Shown: positions 45,514 through 55,563 of the stretch, in pieces | How the letters are laid out: the number at the start of each line of letters is the position of its first letter | Position numbering within the stretch: the first letter of the stretch is position 1 | DNA from: JAMXLO01 sp963749575 | GTDB lineage: Bacteria > Pseudomonadota > Alphaproteobacteria > Acetobacterales > Acetobacteraceae | Direction of reading: 5' to 3' | DNA: 64,000 nt | Assembly (NCBI GenBank): GCA_963749575.1 | Contig: CAVVNM010000022.1 | Span: 631,722 to 695,721, forward strand | Position numbers and translations under genes: made by a program | The notes under the pieces: generated by a model | Database searches by the model: none | The model's input: only the letters and a program-made list of their open reading frames with translations | What the model was told of the DNA's origin: nothing

Positions 45514-46422
45514 ATGTCACACGTCCGTTCTTTGGCAGCTGAGCGACACTTACCGCTCTTGTTTGATAAGTCGCGCTCTGTCGTCTTTATGCACATCCCA
45601 AAAACATCCGGCGTTGCCGTCAGTTCCGGCTTGAGGACGGCCTTGGCACCGGCCGTTGAGGTCGGTGGATTTGATTATTCACTATTCGGTTCCTTCCGGA
45701 ACTTCGATACTCTCGATGACAGTGTTCGTTGCCTCATCCACGCTTCATCCGCATGCTTGCCAACAAACGCCGATTATGTCGTCGGGCACATTGCCTTTTC
45801 CAATCTGCATGAGGCCTACCCCCGCGCGCAATATGTCACCATCTTGCGCGAACCTGTGTCGCGCCTACTGTCGCATTGGTTGTACTGGCGACAGCACACC
45901 GACGAGGACTTGTCGCCCTGGGGTGACTGGGCGGAGCGCGTGCGACAGTCGCGCATGCCGCTCGTGGACTTCCTGTCTGATCCACAGCTGGCCTGTCAAA
46001 CCGACAACCTGACGCTGCGGATGCTGCTGTGGCCACATCCCCTGCTTCCGGAGGCTGAATTCATTGATTCGATGCATGCTGAGCAACTGGTCAGCGCCGC
46101 AATGGCGCGCCTGCTGGAATTCGACTTTGTTGACATTGTCGAAAATTGCGCCTTAGTCTACAGGATGCAGCGCTGGCTTGGCTGTCCCTTCATCTATGAC
46201 CAACATAACGAAACCAACGCGATGCCGAAGCAGCATCGCGCACTTTTGCATCGGGAACTCACGCCAGATGCGCTCGATCTGCTCGATGCGCGGTCAAGTC
46301 TTGATCTTCGTCTTTGGGCTCAGATCGCGGCTTACCGCTTGCCGGGTCGTGACGTGCTCAAATTGCGCGAGCGGACCGTTCTCGCCAACGTAGCACGCTA
46401 CAGTGTCCTGATGGCTTGCTGA
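45514..46422 (+). CDS. sulfotransferase family protein
   Basis: 302 residues from ATG 45514; the frame is open back to 45331 and the true start is uncertain (ATG 45370 or 45472 are alternatives). The PAPS-binding P-loop-like motif SVVFMHIPKTSGVAVSSGL is near residue 25 (Lys/Thr/Ser contact the 5'-phosphosulfate). The 3'-phosphate motif ATILREPVSRLLSHW-type sequence (YVTILREPVSRLLSHWLYWR) is near 110. Such Sulfotransfer_2-type enzymes transfer sulfate from PAPS to carbohydrate hydroxyls. In this glycan neighbourhood it may modify the polysaccharide. It is followed by transposase debris. Confidence 0.82.
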   Translation: MSHVRSLAAERHLPLLFDKSRSVVFMHIPKTSGVAVSSGLRTALAPAVEVGGFDYSLFGSFRNFDTLDDSVRCLIHASSACLPTNADYVVGHIAFSNLHEAYPRAQYVTILREPVSRLLSHWLYWRQHTDEDLSPWGDWAERVRQSRMPLVDFLSDPQLACQTDNLTLRMLLWPHPLLPEAEFIDSMHAEQLVSAAMARLLEFDFVDIVENCALVYRMQRWLGCPFIYDQHNETNAMPKQHRALLHRELTPDALDLLDARSSLDLRLWAQIAAYRLPGRDVLKLRERTVLANVARYSVLMAC

Positions 46423-46436
46423 CACTGGCTGCCCAT

Positions 46437-46905
46437 GATGTTTTCGGGTGGTCCGGTCATCATGGCCTCGACGACACTATCGAGCGGCGTTGGGGGTCAA
46501 GATCAAAGCACGCTGGTTTTATTGAGATCCAGTTCGCACTTCGTATGGACATTTCGTCAAGGCAATCCACCTACGATGGCTCTCGCCTATGCTGCTGCCC
46601 GAGGTCCCCAGGCCGGGCGAGTTTGAGCGCGGCCAATTCATGACCGTCCTGGCGCCGTCTGAACAGCATACCCACAACAACAACAGCGCCACAAGAAGCT
46701 CATCGATTGGGGCCGACAGGTCATGCTGCGGACAGCACGCTGGCTTCCCGAGCGCCGGACCATATCGGTGACCGATAAGGCTTCGCCGCCATCGAACTGC
46801 TCAACGCCGTGCGGTATCGCCTCTGCGTGATCATCCGCCTGCGTTTCGATGCCAGACTGTTCGATGCGCCAAAGTGCGGCAACAGGAACGCCGCCTGTTG
46901 CCGCT
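46437..46905 (+). pseudogene. DDE transposase fragment, degenerate
   Basis: Pieces in different frames read GGQDQSTLVLLRSSSHF-type and YGHFVKAIHLRWLS-type sequence, MLLPEVPRPGEFERGQFMTV, LAPSEQHTHNNN and then FAAIELLNAVRYRLCVIIRL-type codons. This matches the middle of a DDE_5-like transposase as I recall it (HFVKxSGLRWLSLMLLPEVPWAGRVWALPF, then FAAIELLxAVRxRxCVITRLRLDA). Several frame changes; inactive. Confidence 0.6.
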
Positions 46906-47075
46906 TGAGTGGCCAAAGTGCCCTCAGTGCCCACCCCTATCTGAACACGTCTTCTTCAACGTCGATGCAAACATCGGGGTAAGGTGGCTCTTCTTTATCA
47001 CGCTTCTACTCGGATGGCTCGATAGTCGCCCGTGTGGCCACGCCAACCGTTGGCGGTGTCTGCACGTGATCGATG

Positions 47076-47942
47076 TTAGCAGCAAAGCTCGCGGATTGGT
47101 TGGCTGCCAGCTACCGACCGTGGCAGCAGGGCGATGTTGCGGAACGCGCCGGTTTCGGGCGCGAGATCGGTTGCTACCGCGTCGGCGAGCGCCGCGATCG
47201 TCGTCGGCCAGAGCCTGCACGCGGCCTCGTCCAGCACGAAGACCCTGTGGTCAAGCGCCGCCAGCAGCTCTAGCATCGCCTGCACGGTACGACCCGAGGA
47301 GACGATTCCGTGCGGCCAGAACTCCAGCACCAGCGCCATATTGGCCCGACGCTGATCGAGCATGGCGCGCATGCCGGCGAGGATGGCGGGCTCGCTGCCT
47401 TGCGTATCGGCCTTCAGCAGGAATGGCGGCGGCGCAGGAAAAAGAACATCGAGTGTCGTCACGGGAACCGCCAGGCCGGGGCCACGGTCCGGCAGGCTTG
47501 CATCGAGGCGATGGTCGCCCATGTTGTCGGCGTCGCGCATGAGCCGGCCGTACCCGGACCGATCGGCGATGGCCGCCTGGTGCAGGCGGACATTCGCCAG
47601 TCGGTTGGCGGCAACGTTGGTTTCTAGAAGGCCAAAATTTGCCGGATCAGGCTCAAATGCATGGACGGTTCCGCGCGCGCCGAAGGTAAGCGCCGCCACC
47701 AGTGTGTACCAGCCGATATTGGCGCCAGCATCAAGGAACAGGTCAAAACGAGGCAGAAGACGGCGGATGAGCTCGGTTTCGAGCGGCTCCCACGTCCCGG
47801 TCGCGGCAATCTCGGCAGAGATGTATCGGTCGGTTCCCAGGTGGGTGTGGATGCGGAAGGGCTCGAGCCCAGGCAAGCTTATGCTCCGCGGTCCGCTTTG
47901 CCCGGATCGCCGGTGTGGTGCGGCTTCGCAGGAGCTATGCAC
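47076..47942 (-). CDS. FkbM-family SAM-dependent methyltransferase
   Basis: 288 residues from GTG 47942 (HSSCEAAPHRRSGQ); the frame is open further upstream over the divergent gene, but homology begins around LPGLEPFRIHTHLGTDRYIS. SAM motif I FDLFLDAGANIGWYTLVAAL, HAFEPDPANFGLLETNVAAN (acidic loop) and the FkbM features AVPVTTLDVLF and FLLKADTQGSEPAILAGMRA. FkbM enzymes O-methylate sugars or polyketides, and in polysaccharide loci they cap or decorate glycans. It diverges from, and its start lies close to, the methyltransferase gene at 48021. Confidence 0.85.
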   Translation of the reverse strand: MHSSCEAAPHRRSGQSGPRSISLPGLEPFRIHTHLGTDRYISAEIAATGTWEPLETELIRRLLPRFDLFLDAGANIGWYTLVAALTFGARGTVHAFEPDPANFGLLETNVAANRLANVRLHQAAIADRSGYGRLMRDADNMGDHRLDASLPDRGPGLAVPVTTLDVLFPAPPPFLLKADTQGSEPAILAGMRAMLDQRRANMALVLEFWPHGIVSSGRTVQAMLELLAALDHRVFVLDEAACRLWPTTIAALADAVATDLAPETGAFRNIALLPRSVAGSQPIRELCC

Positions 47943-48020
47943 AGTGATACAGGCCCGCTCCGGGTCGGTATCGTCAGCGTGACCCATCCGTCCGCCCTCT
48001 TCATCGCTGGAGCCTTGCAC

Positions 48021-49160
48021 ATGTCGATTATGGACACCGTCTCCGCCGCACTGGATGCAAAGTTCGATCGACCCGATGGGCTGTACGGCAGGTTCGAGGA
48101 TATACCCACAATCTCGCAGGAAGGCCATGCGCGCCGAATGGCGCTGCTTGCCGATCTCGACATCGGTAATGTCGCCGGCAAGGTCTGCGCAGATTTCGGT
48201 ATGGGTGGTTGGGGCTTTGCGGGGATTTATCCGCGCCTGCACGACTGCGGCCGGGCCATCGGCATGGACGTCTCGACGGTCGCGATCGAGCAATCCAAGG
48301 CGCTCGCGCGCGATGCGCGCCTGCCGTATGCGGACCGGTTCGAATGCCACCAGTCGGACGGATCGTCGCTGCCGTTGCCTGACGCGTCCGTGGATCTGCT
48401 GTTCTGCGGCGAAAGCATTGAGCATGTGCGGTTTCCACCGCGCTTCCTCAGCGAGGTACACCGGGTCCTGAAGCCGAGCGGACAACTGGTCCTGACTACG
48501 CCGAACCGCGATGCGGTCGTCTATCGCCTGCTCGCGGAAGAGTATTGCACCAGTCCCGAACATTTCTGGCTGTTCGGCTACGGCGAGTTGCGCAAGTGTC
48601 TCGAGGAGTTCTTCCTCATCGAGGAAGTCTACGGCTTCAATGGATCGTTCGGCCCCGAGATGGATCGAGGGATCAGCGACCGGTCCTTCGCGTCGGTCTG
48701 GAGCGGCTCGTTCCGCGATGCACCGGAACTCGCCACGGGTACTGTGTTACGGGCCCGCCGGCGCGACGACGTTCGGCGACGTTATGTCGTGACCGATGTG
48801 CCGGAGGCCAATATCCAGGTGCTCGGCGAGCACCTGATGCTCGACCTGGAGTTCGGTCTGCGCGGTAGAATGATGGATCGCCACGATGCGCTGGTGCGGG
48901 TGGTGCGCCCAGCCAGCGACGGGATCGTGCTGCGGTTCTGGTGCCACCGCTGGAGCGGGATCGCGACCATCGAACGTGGCGGCATGCACCACCGACTTGA
49001 CCTCTACGCGATGCATCCCGGCTGGCGTCATTGGGTTTGCGATGAGTCGAACGACATGGCGGAACTGATCGATGCGTTCCCGTCGGGGGAGGCGAACTCT
49101 AAAGCGCTGTCACGCCAGACCATATTCTTCGAGGCGTTCACCTGGCGCGTGGTGGCCTGA
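48021..49160 (+). CDS. class I SAM-dependent methyltransferase (Methyltransf_11 type)
   Basis: 379 residues from ATG 48021 (MSIMDTVSAALDAKFDRPDG, GGAG upstream); an in-frame ATG at 47938 has its ribosome site too close. The catalytic domain has VCADFGMGGWGFAGIYPRLH (motif I), CGRAIGMDVSTVAIEQSKAL, LLFCGESIEHVRFPPRFLSE and VHRVLKPSGQLVLTTPN (post-I to motif III). The C-terminal ~150 residues form a separate beta-rich region (VLGEHLMLDLEFGLRG ... FWCHRWSGIATIERGGMHHR) of unknown role, possibly binding glycan or recruiting a partner. Probably methylates the polysaccharide or its lipid-linked precursor. Confidence 0.85.
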   Translation: MSIMDTVSAALDAKFDRPDGLYGRFEDIPTISQEGHARRMALLADLDIGNVAGKVCADFGMGGWGFAGIYPRLHDCGRAIGMDVSTVAIEQSKALARDARLPYADRFECHQSDGSSLPLPDASVDLLFCGESIEHVRFPPRFLSEVHRVLKPSGQLVLTTPNRDAVVYRLLAEEYCTSPEHFWLFGYGELRKCLEEFFLIEEVYGFNGSFGPEMDRGISDRSFASVWSGSFRDAPELATGTVLRARRRDDVRRRYVVTDVPEANIQVLGEHLMLDLEFGLRGRMMDRHDALVRVVRPASDGIVLRFWCHRWSGIATIERGGMHHRLDLYAMHPGWRHWVCDESNDMAELIDAFPSGEANSKALSRQTIFFEAFTWRVVA

Positions 49161-49251
49161 CCGGCGCAGGTGCGTCATTGCCATAGTACCTCGTCGATCA
49201 TCTACGGATTGAAAGCCGACCTAGCGCCGCATGGCTTCGCAACAAAGCCGG

Positions 49252-49893
49252 TTAGAGAAATTGGATGGATCGGCGTTCAGCGCTCACCTTCTTAGAAAAC
49301 CCATTGCAGGGCGCGAGAAGTCCATGGCGTCCACGACTGTCTCGATCACGGCCAGCCCCCTGGCATACGTCGCGGACGCGCCGCAGATACCCGAAGGGGT
49401 CCGGCGCGTGGTGCAGGACGCCCGAGAAGATCACCATGTCGACCGTGGAGTTCCCTGATCTTGGACCCGGCTTGCGAGCAGACGACGCGCGGTGTCGAAG
49501 CTCCGCTTGTTGCCCGTTGCCAATCGGTTGCCAGCACGGGGCGGTACGACGCCGCTCGCATTCGAACAACATCGCGCCGTCCCGTGCGCCGAGGTCGACC
49601 ACCGTCCTGTCGGCAAGGCTCGCCGAAAATGCGGCTTGCCGGTCTTGAACGGCGTGTCGTCGAGGCTTGCCGTGACGCCACTGCCGCCGAGGTCGATGCG
49701 ATGGATCCAACCGATTCCCTTGATCGCACGCTGCCTGTTGGCACCGGCAGTCTGGGTCACACGGGAATCCCTTCCATTGCATGATACGCGGATACAACGA
49801 CACGATTGGCAAGGCGATCCGAGCCGGTCGCTCCGGATCATGACGAAGTCGCGAGTCGGGACGACCGAAGTGGTTGACCGAACCCGTATACAA
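49252..49893 (-). pseudogene. SAM methyltransferase remnant
   Basis: Frame pieces give SLADRTVVDLGARDGAMLFE (motif I), FDTARRLLASRVQ, MVIFSGVLHHAPDPFGYLRR (motif II/III) and VRDVCQGAG. They share one methyltransferase order but lie in at least three frames, so the gene is broken. It is convergent with the intact methyltransferase gene ending at 49160. Confidence 0.78.
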
Positions 49894-50084
49894 ATCGCGG
49901 GTCTTGTCGATGGCATCGGTCGGTCGAAGCCATTAGATAAATCGCCGATGAATAACGACCTCTATAGGGAATTCATCCGCCCTGACGCCTCTGCTGCAGC
50001 AATGCTCGGCTCGAGGCGCCGCCGGGCGACTCAGGCCATTGGCCAGCACACGATTTTGCCTGATCATAGCATGAGGTCCTGGTG

Positions 50085-51446
50085 ATGGAGACAGAGACTT
50101 CGTCTCTCCTCAGTCCTGGCCGCTCGTACGGTCGCTACGAGCGCTTCGTCTGCACCACTCTATTCCATTGGTTCACGCCGACTGAGGGAAACGTCAGTGG
50201 GCCGTGGCAGCCGATCGAGGGACGCGCCGGATGGACCGGCAGCATCGACTTCTGGGAGGAGCAGCTCAAGCAGATCGTTGCCGCCAACATCGATGCGGTC
50301 TACGTCCATCTGATCGACAATTTCGAGGCTCAGCGGATTACCTTTTTTCAAGCCTATGCTCGTCTGCGAGCGCGAGGTTGGGATCTGCCGTCGATCGCGC
50401 CTTTCATCGATCCCTTCTACCTTTGGCGCCACGCCCCGATCGACGTCGCGACGCTCGAGGGCAAGGACACATATTGCAGCCATTTGATCCGATTTTATGA
50501 CCAGTTCTTTGCCGCCAACCAGGAACTCGGATCCGAACAGATGCTACTGAGGATTGACGGCAAGCTGGCGCTGAGCAGCTGGTGGATTGTTGGACTGCTG
50601 AAGAACAGCGAGGCGCTCCTGCGATCCGATGTCGAGCAGCGCCTCGGGTCCTACTTCGTCGGCCGTAATCGCTACATGGGGTCGGGTGTCTACATGATCG
50701 GCACATCGCTGATTGACCCCGACTACGGGTTCGTCAATGAGCGGATGGTCATGTTCGCCGGCTTCTCCTACTGCATCCATTCCGTCTGCAACGCTGTCGA
50801 TGTCTATCATGTGCAGGGCGGCTACTGGGATCAGAACATCCGCCAGCCGGGATACCTCCTGCCGCGGGATGGCGGCGACAACTATCGCCGCGCCTGGGAC
50901 ACAGTGGTCGCAAATGCAGCGGCCGTGCATCGCGTCTACATCGAGAGCTGGAACGAATATGATGAGGGATCGGGCATCTACGCGTCGGACCCGACGGCAC
51001 CGGTCGTCAACGAGGTGATGCATCGCAACATCGATGTCTTCTCGCGCACCGGCGATCCTTACGAATACATCCGCACCAGCGCTAATGGCGCCGCAGGATT
51101 CAATGGCCGTATCCAATGGGACGCGCGCGTCCTTGCCTGCCAGTTGGCCTCCTCTGCCAGCAGCAGCGACATCGACTGTGTCATTATCCTGCGTAACGAG
51201 GGCAACCGGGCCTGGACCACGCTCGATGCGGTTGTGGTGACCGTCACGCTCGATGGCGGCCTGTCCCGCTTCCCCGTGCCGATGCCGGAAGACTCGGTGG
51301 CGCGCGCCATGGGAATTTCACGCGGTCGGCCGGTTGCGGTCCCGCTGCGGCTACCCGCGTCGGCCCGTGGAGCCACGCTGCCGCTCCATCTCGAGCGGTC
51401 TAGCGCTGCGTTCGCTGCGGGGCTGCAGCTGAAGGTGCCGGTATGA
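50085..51446 (+). CDS. GH99-like (endo-mannanase/WbsX-type) protein
   Basis: A 453-residue protein from ATG 50085, preceded by GAGGTCCTGGTG. The N-terminal part, ERFVCTTLFHWFTPTEG with QPIEGRAGWTGSIDFWEEQL and KQIVAANIDAVYVHLIDNFE, is typical of TIM-barrel GH71/GH99-like proteins (incoming object: helix-loop 'A-x-IDxVxxD'). Near residue 290 is VYIESWNEYDEGSGIYASDP, the WNEWxEG-like catalytic-loop motif. GH99-like domains occur in polysaccharide biosynthesis clusters, sometimes with RgpF, whose start lies at 63735. The C-terminal ~130 residues resemble an Ig-like beta domain. Probably acts on glycan assembly or release; exact chemistry unproven. Confidence 0.75.
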   Translation: METETSSLLSPGRSYGRYERFVCTTLFHWFTPTEGNVSGPWQPIEGRAGWTGSIDFWEEQLKQIVAANIDAVYVHLIDNFEAQRITFFQAYARLRARGWDLPSIAPFIDPFYLWRHAPIDVATLEGKDTYCSHLIRFYDQFFAANQELGSEQMLLRIDGKLALSSWWIVGLLKNSEALLRSDVEQRLGSYFVGRNRYMGSGVYMIGTSLIDPDYGFVNERMVMFAGFSYCIHSVCNAVDVYHVQGGYWDQNIRQPGYLLPRDGGDNYRRAWDTVVANAAAVHRVYIESWNEYDEGSGIYASDPTAPVVNEVMHRNIDVFSRTGDPYEYIRTSANGAAGFNGRIQWDARVLACQLASSASSSDIDCVIILRNEGNRAWTTLDAVVVTVTLDGGLSRFPVPMPEDSVARAMGISRGRPVAVPLRLPASARGATLPLHLERSSAAFAAGLQLKVPV

Positions 51447-51468
51447 TGCTGGCGGTCGGAGCCGCACT

Positions 51469-52683
51469 TCAGGCAGCGCGCCGTTCTCCAGTGAGCTGGC
51501 GCAGTACCGGCGCAATCTGCTCCGCGTAAGCGCGCCAATCAGCGATCGGCCGCACGGCCGCCTCGGCCGCGAGTTGGGCGCGGAGGTCGCCGTCAGTCGC
51601 CAGCCGCGCCATGCCGGCCGTCACGCCGGCCTCGTTCGTCATGTCCGCCATTAGGCAGCCGCCGCCTGCGGCCAATTCCGCCATCACGCCTGCTTCGTGG
51701 CAAAGCACAGGCGTGCCAAGCCACATGCTTTCCATGATCGGCAACCCGAAGCCTTCGACCAGCGATGGGTAGACCGTAAACGCTGCGCCGCCAACGAGGT
51801 TAGCGACCTCGGCGTCAGGCCGTGAGCCGAGCCACGACAAACGCGGCTCCTCGGACGCGGCGGTGATAACCCAGGCGGCCAGATCCTCTGCTCCGGCATA
51901 TCTGTGGCCGATCAGTGTCAGCTGCAGATCGAGTTCGGGGCGCTCCGCCAGCAGGCGCCGGAATGCACGGATCAGTGTCAGGTGGTTCTTACGCGGCTCC
52001 AGTGTCGAGACGCAGACAATGCAGATTGGCCCCTGTGGGTCGAGGGAACGCGCTGCGTGCGCCCTAGGTTCAGCGCCGAACTGGCCGGGCAACCACACCG
52101 TCTCGGCCCGCCGTGGGCGGGGCAGGTGGTGCCGTGTGGCGTAGGCTGTAAAATCGTGCAGCGTCGTTTGCGAGATTGCCAAAACCGCATCACAGCAGGC
52201 GACTCCCGCGAGGTAGTCCGGGAAAGCCTGCGCAACTTCGTGGCTACAGTAGGGGCGATGTGTCACCGGGATCAGATCGTACAGGACCGCTGCCGTCGGC
52301 ATTGATCGCGCCCGCGCCCATGCCAGTCTGGCCGCAAGACCCCCGTCCAGCGTGACCTCCGGCAGCAGCAGGATCGGCTGTGCGATGGCGTCGCGGAACA
52401 GCAGCCTATCGAGCCGCGCCTGCAGGTCGCCGGTCGCGCCATAGGAGAGCGCCAGCGCGTCGCACGGACCATCGAAACCCCTTAGCAGCTCGCGCCTGTG
52501 CGTATCGAGCGGCCGGTAGGTGCTTGCGGCCATGTCCCAGTATGCGAACAAGCACAGTAAAGTGGGGTCGGCCGCCAGTTGGGCGCCCAACCGCCGCGTC
52601 ACCCGGACAACGCCGGAGTTCGCCGCGTCGGCAGACGCGCATGTAACGTCGATGAGCAGCGGCTGGACTGCAGGGCCTGCCAC
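51469..52683 (-). CDS. glycosyltransferase family 4 (second half of a split two-domain enzyme?)
   Basis: 404 residues if read from GTG 52683 (VAGPAVQPLLIDVTCASADA). GT-B features: SGVVRVTRRLGAQLAADPTL, donor-site region CIVCVSTLEPRKNHLTLIRA, LIGHRYAGAEDLAAWVITAA, and TVYPSLVEGFGLPIMESMWL carrying the E-x7-E motif. The stop TGA is 23 bases from the convergent GH99-like gene. The upstream glycosyltransferase frame runs into this one without a clean stop, and the combined span 51469-53845 exceeds a multiple of three by one, so a single ~790-residue enzyme with one frame disruption near 52690 is plausible. Confidence 0.85.
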   Translation of the reverse strand: MAGPAVQPLLIDVTCASADAANSGVVRVTRRLGAQLAADPTLLCLFAYWDMAASTYRPLDTHRRELLRGFDGPCDALALSYGATGDLQARLDRLLFRDAIAQPILLLPEVTLDGGLAARLAWARARSMPTAAVLYDLIPVTHRPYCSHEVAQAFPDYLAGVACCDAVLAISQTTLHDFTAYATRHHLPRPRRAETVWLPGQFGAEPRAHAARSLDPQGPICIVCVSTLEPRKNHLTLIRAFRRLLAERPELDLQLTLIGHRYAGAEDLAAWVITAASEEPRLSWLGSRPDAEVANLVGGAAFTVYPSLVEGFGLPIMESMWLGTPVLCHEAGVMAELAAGGGCLMADMTNEAGVTAGMARLATDGDLRAQLAAEAAVRPIADWRAYAEQIAPVLRQLTGERRAA

Positions 52684-53845
52684 CGCGGGCAGGCGGCGCG
52701 GCGGTGCGAAGGAACTCGATAATCCGTGCCCACGCGCCGAGCACGCGGTCCCAGCGGAACCGCTCACGGAACGCGGCGTAGCGCTCGCTGCTAGCGCTCG
52801 GTCCCGGTGGTCCCTGCAGGACAATGCGCCGCACCTTGTCCTGCATCTCCCCGACGCTGCCGCACAAGAACCAGGGATCAACCACTACCTCGGGGTGAGC
52901 GCCGACGTTGAACGCGAGCGCGGGGCGGCCCAGCCACTGCATCTCAGCCAGCGGCAGATTGAACCCTTCCCACAACGAGGTGCTGAGGCCGAGCGCGCTG
53001 GCCCGCATCGTCTCCTGCAGCACGGCATCCCCGATGAAGCCCAAAAACTCGACCGACCCAGCCAGATCGTCGGGGACCACGGCATCGCCGGGGCGGGCGA
53101 GCAGCAGCAAGCGACTGGTTGGCCGTGCTTGCCTCGCAGCGCGGAAAATGTCGAAGGCGGTGGCGCTATTCTTGTAACCCTCACCCTCGAACCGGCCCAG
53201 TGCAAGCACAAGCGGCTCGCGGCCTGCCTGTGCTCGCCGCAACAATGCCCGCGCCGCTTCGTCGTCGGGCACCGCCTCAGCCGTGAAGAGGGGCTGCGCG
53301 AGGTGGTCGGCGCCGAGCAGCACCGGTGTCACGCCTCCGCTGTGCCCTCGGTCAGGAATCGTCTGCGTCTCGGCAATGAAGCGGCTGATGGGCATCACGT
53401 GTGTGAACGCCGGCAAGGCGAGCGCGCGAATACGCCGCAGTTCCAATTGAACATCACGCGCTTCGTGCGAAAGCTCGTCGTTCGGGACCGCGCCTGCATC
53501 GATGAACACAGTCGCGATCCCGAGGCCGCGCAAAAGCTCGCCAGTGGCGAAGAACGGCCACCCCCCCGTCACTACGACATCGGGCCTCCAGGAAACGTTC
53601 GGTCCTGTCACCACGCCTTTCAGCAAGCCTGATGCGGTACGATCGGCTCCGAACATATCGACGTCCGGAGTGAGTTCGATAGTCCGGATGTGCGGCGTGA
53701 TGCGCTCGGCAACGTTACGATCGCAGCGGACGGCGTACAGCGTAACGCGATGGCCGCGCGACACCAGATCGCGTGCCAGAATGAGCAACAGCCGGTCCAC
53801 TCCGAACCGTGCGAGCAACCGTTCGTTGCAAATGACGATGTTCAT
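52684..53845 (-). CDS. glycosyltransferase family 4 (first domain)
   Basis: Starts MNIVICNERLLARFGVDRLL at ATG 53845. GT-B fold: RPDVVVTGGWPFFATGELLR, ATVFIDAGAVPNDELSHEAR, LVLALGRFEGEGYKNSATAF, GSVEFLGFIGDAVLQETMRA, and the retaining-transferase donor motif LSTSLWEGFNLPLAEMQWLG (E-x7-E). Homology stops at ARIIEFLRTAAPPAR near 52700; the frame then runs to 52406 as low-complexity sequence antiparallel to nothing recognisable, while the second domain resumes in another frame. It lies 13 bases downstream of the preceding glycosyltransferase gene, same operon. Confidence 0.85.
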
Positions 53846-53858
53846 CGGATCGAGGTGG

Positions 53859-55563
53859 TCACAAGGCACGCGCCGCGGCCAAGGTAAAAGAGGACGCTGG
53901 CGACGTGAGTGTGGCGAAGTCTGCAGCCGCGCCGGCGCGAGCCATGGTGCAAGCGTCGGTGGGTCGGGCGCTAGCACGCAGCAAAACCGAGACCGCCTCG
54001 ACCGGCGATCGATACAATTCTGCCAGACCGAACCCGTCGGCGAGCGCGTTTTCCACGGACGACCCCGTAGGTGCCAAGATCGGGATCCCGGCGCGTAGCG
54101 CGCGGAGGGTCAACGACGGGTCGCCGTCCCCCGACCAGTTCCAGACCAGGCACGCGCGATCCCATGCAGCGGTTGTGGCCCACTTGTGCCAGAGCAGGCG
54201 GATGCGTCTGCCGCCCTCCGCCCAGTGGAGGTTCGCGCAGATCGCGGCTGTGCCCAGATCGGGCCAGCCGCCGCCGCAGATCACAAGCGGCACGTCCGAC
54301 GAGGCGGCCGGTCGACACGCCACGCCGGCACGATAGAAATGCTCCAGCCGGTCTATCGTCGCCAACTGGCTAAAGAGGGTTGCCCGGGCTCGGTTGTGTG
54401 CGCCATGTTGGGCGGCAAGATCCGGATGGCGTATATAATGCGCCATCGCCTGCCCCAGGGCGACGGGGTCGTTGTGTGGCACAAGGAGGCCCGACGAGCC
54501 ATCGTCGATCAGCTCGGGATTGCCGCCCAAGTCAGTCGCAATCTGCGCACAGCCCGCGCCGATCGCCTCCAACAGCGAAACCGGCTCGTTCTCCGGCCAG
54601 CGCGACGGCAACACGACGACTTGGGTGTCGGCCAGACGCGCCAGCACCTCGCTCCGTCCGATCCAGCCCAGCAGGTTGACGGCGCCGCCGAAGCGGTTTG
54701 CTGCGATCTCCGCCTCAATGCGCCGGCGCAGTTCGCCGTCGCCGGCGATGTCGAGCCGCCAGCGGCCATCGAGGTCAGCCTCGGCTGCCAGCAGCGCCGC
54801 AGCGTCGAGCAAGTCCGGGATGCCCTTGTGGGTACCGAGATTGGCAAGAACGAGGAAACGGACAGGGAGTTTCGCGCGGCGGTGCCGTGGTGCGAACGAG
54901 GCGAGGTCAATACCGTTGCTCTGTACCAGCAATGCGGTCGGCGCGGAATCCTGCAGCCAGGTAGGTCTGAGCCAGGAAATGACTTGGCGACACCAGCGTG
55001 CCAGCGTGATCGAGAGCCCAGGCGACGTAGTCTCGCCGCAGGCGGATCGGCAATGAAACCTCGTCTTGGGGCCTGATAGAGGGCAGGCATTCGGCGCAAC
55101 CATCCGTGTCGGTGCACAAGCTGCCGTCGTTGCGAAGCAGTGTCTGCTTGAAACAGACGCCCCACGGGTCATGGAGCGTCACCAGCACTACGGCGCCGCT
55201 GGACGCGGCTTCAGGGATTAAATTGGCGCCGAGGCCCACAACATTATGGAAATGAACGACATCAAATCGTTCGGACGCCAAGATGGAGCGGAGCCGCATG
55301 GCAGCAGCCGGCCAAAAGAACAAATCGCTGGCCTCGAGGCTGCGGAGCGGCAGACGAAATACTGTCAAGCCGTCCACATCCTCGCGTTCGAGGCACCCCT
55401 TGTCGTTCTCGGACCTGGGTGTGGCACCTGCTAACACGCGGACGCGGTTGCCACGCGACGCCAGCGCCAAGGCTTGCCGGTGCGCCACTAGCTCGGCCCC
55501 ACCGACGATATGGGGCGGATAGAAGTTCGAGACGATGAGGACGGACAGCGTCTCAGCCATCAT
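53859..55563 (-). pseudogene. glycosyltransferase family 4, one-base frame disruption
   Basis: First ~210 residues from ATG 55563: LSVLIVSNFYPPHIVGGAEL (N-terminal GT-B acceptor loop), FDVVHFHNVVGLGANLIPEA, LHDPWGVCFKQTLL. Near 54935 the frame changes and continues LLVQSNGIDLASFAPRHRRA, LVLANLGTHKGIPDLLDAAA, LLGWIGRSEVLARLADTQVV, PSRWPENEPVSLLEAIGAGC (E-x7-E) and a C-terminal extension with LVICGGGWPDLGTAAICANL. Span 1705 bases, one over a multiple of three. The start ATG overlaps the stop of the upstream methyltransferase (ATGA), so it belongs to the same operon. Apart from the indel it looks functional. Confidence 0.85.

Noticed and set aside
47943..48563. Upstream extension of the FkbM frame to give a ~495-residue protein
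   Set aside because: The extension overlaps the divergent methyltransferase gene on the other strand and lacks family similarity; homology starts near the GTG at 47942.
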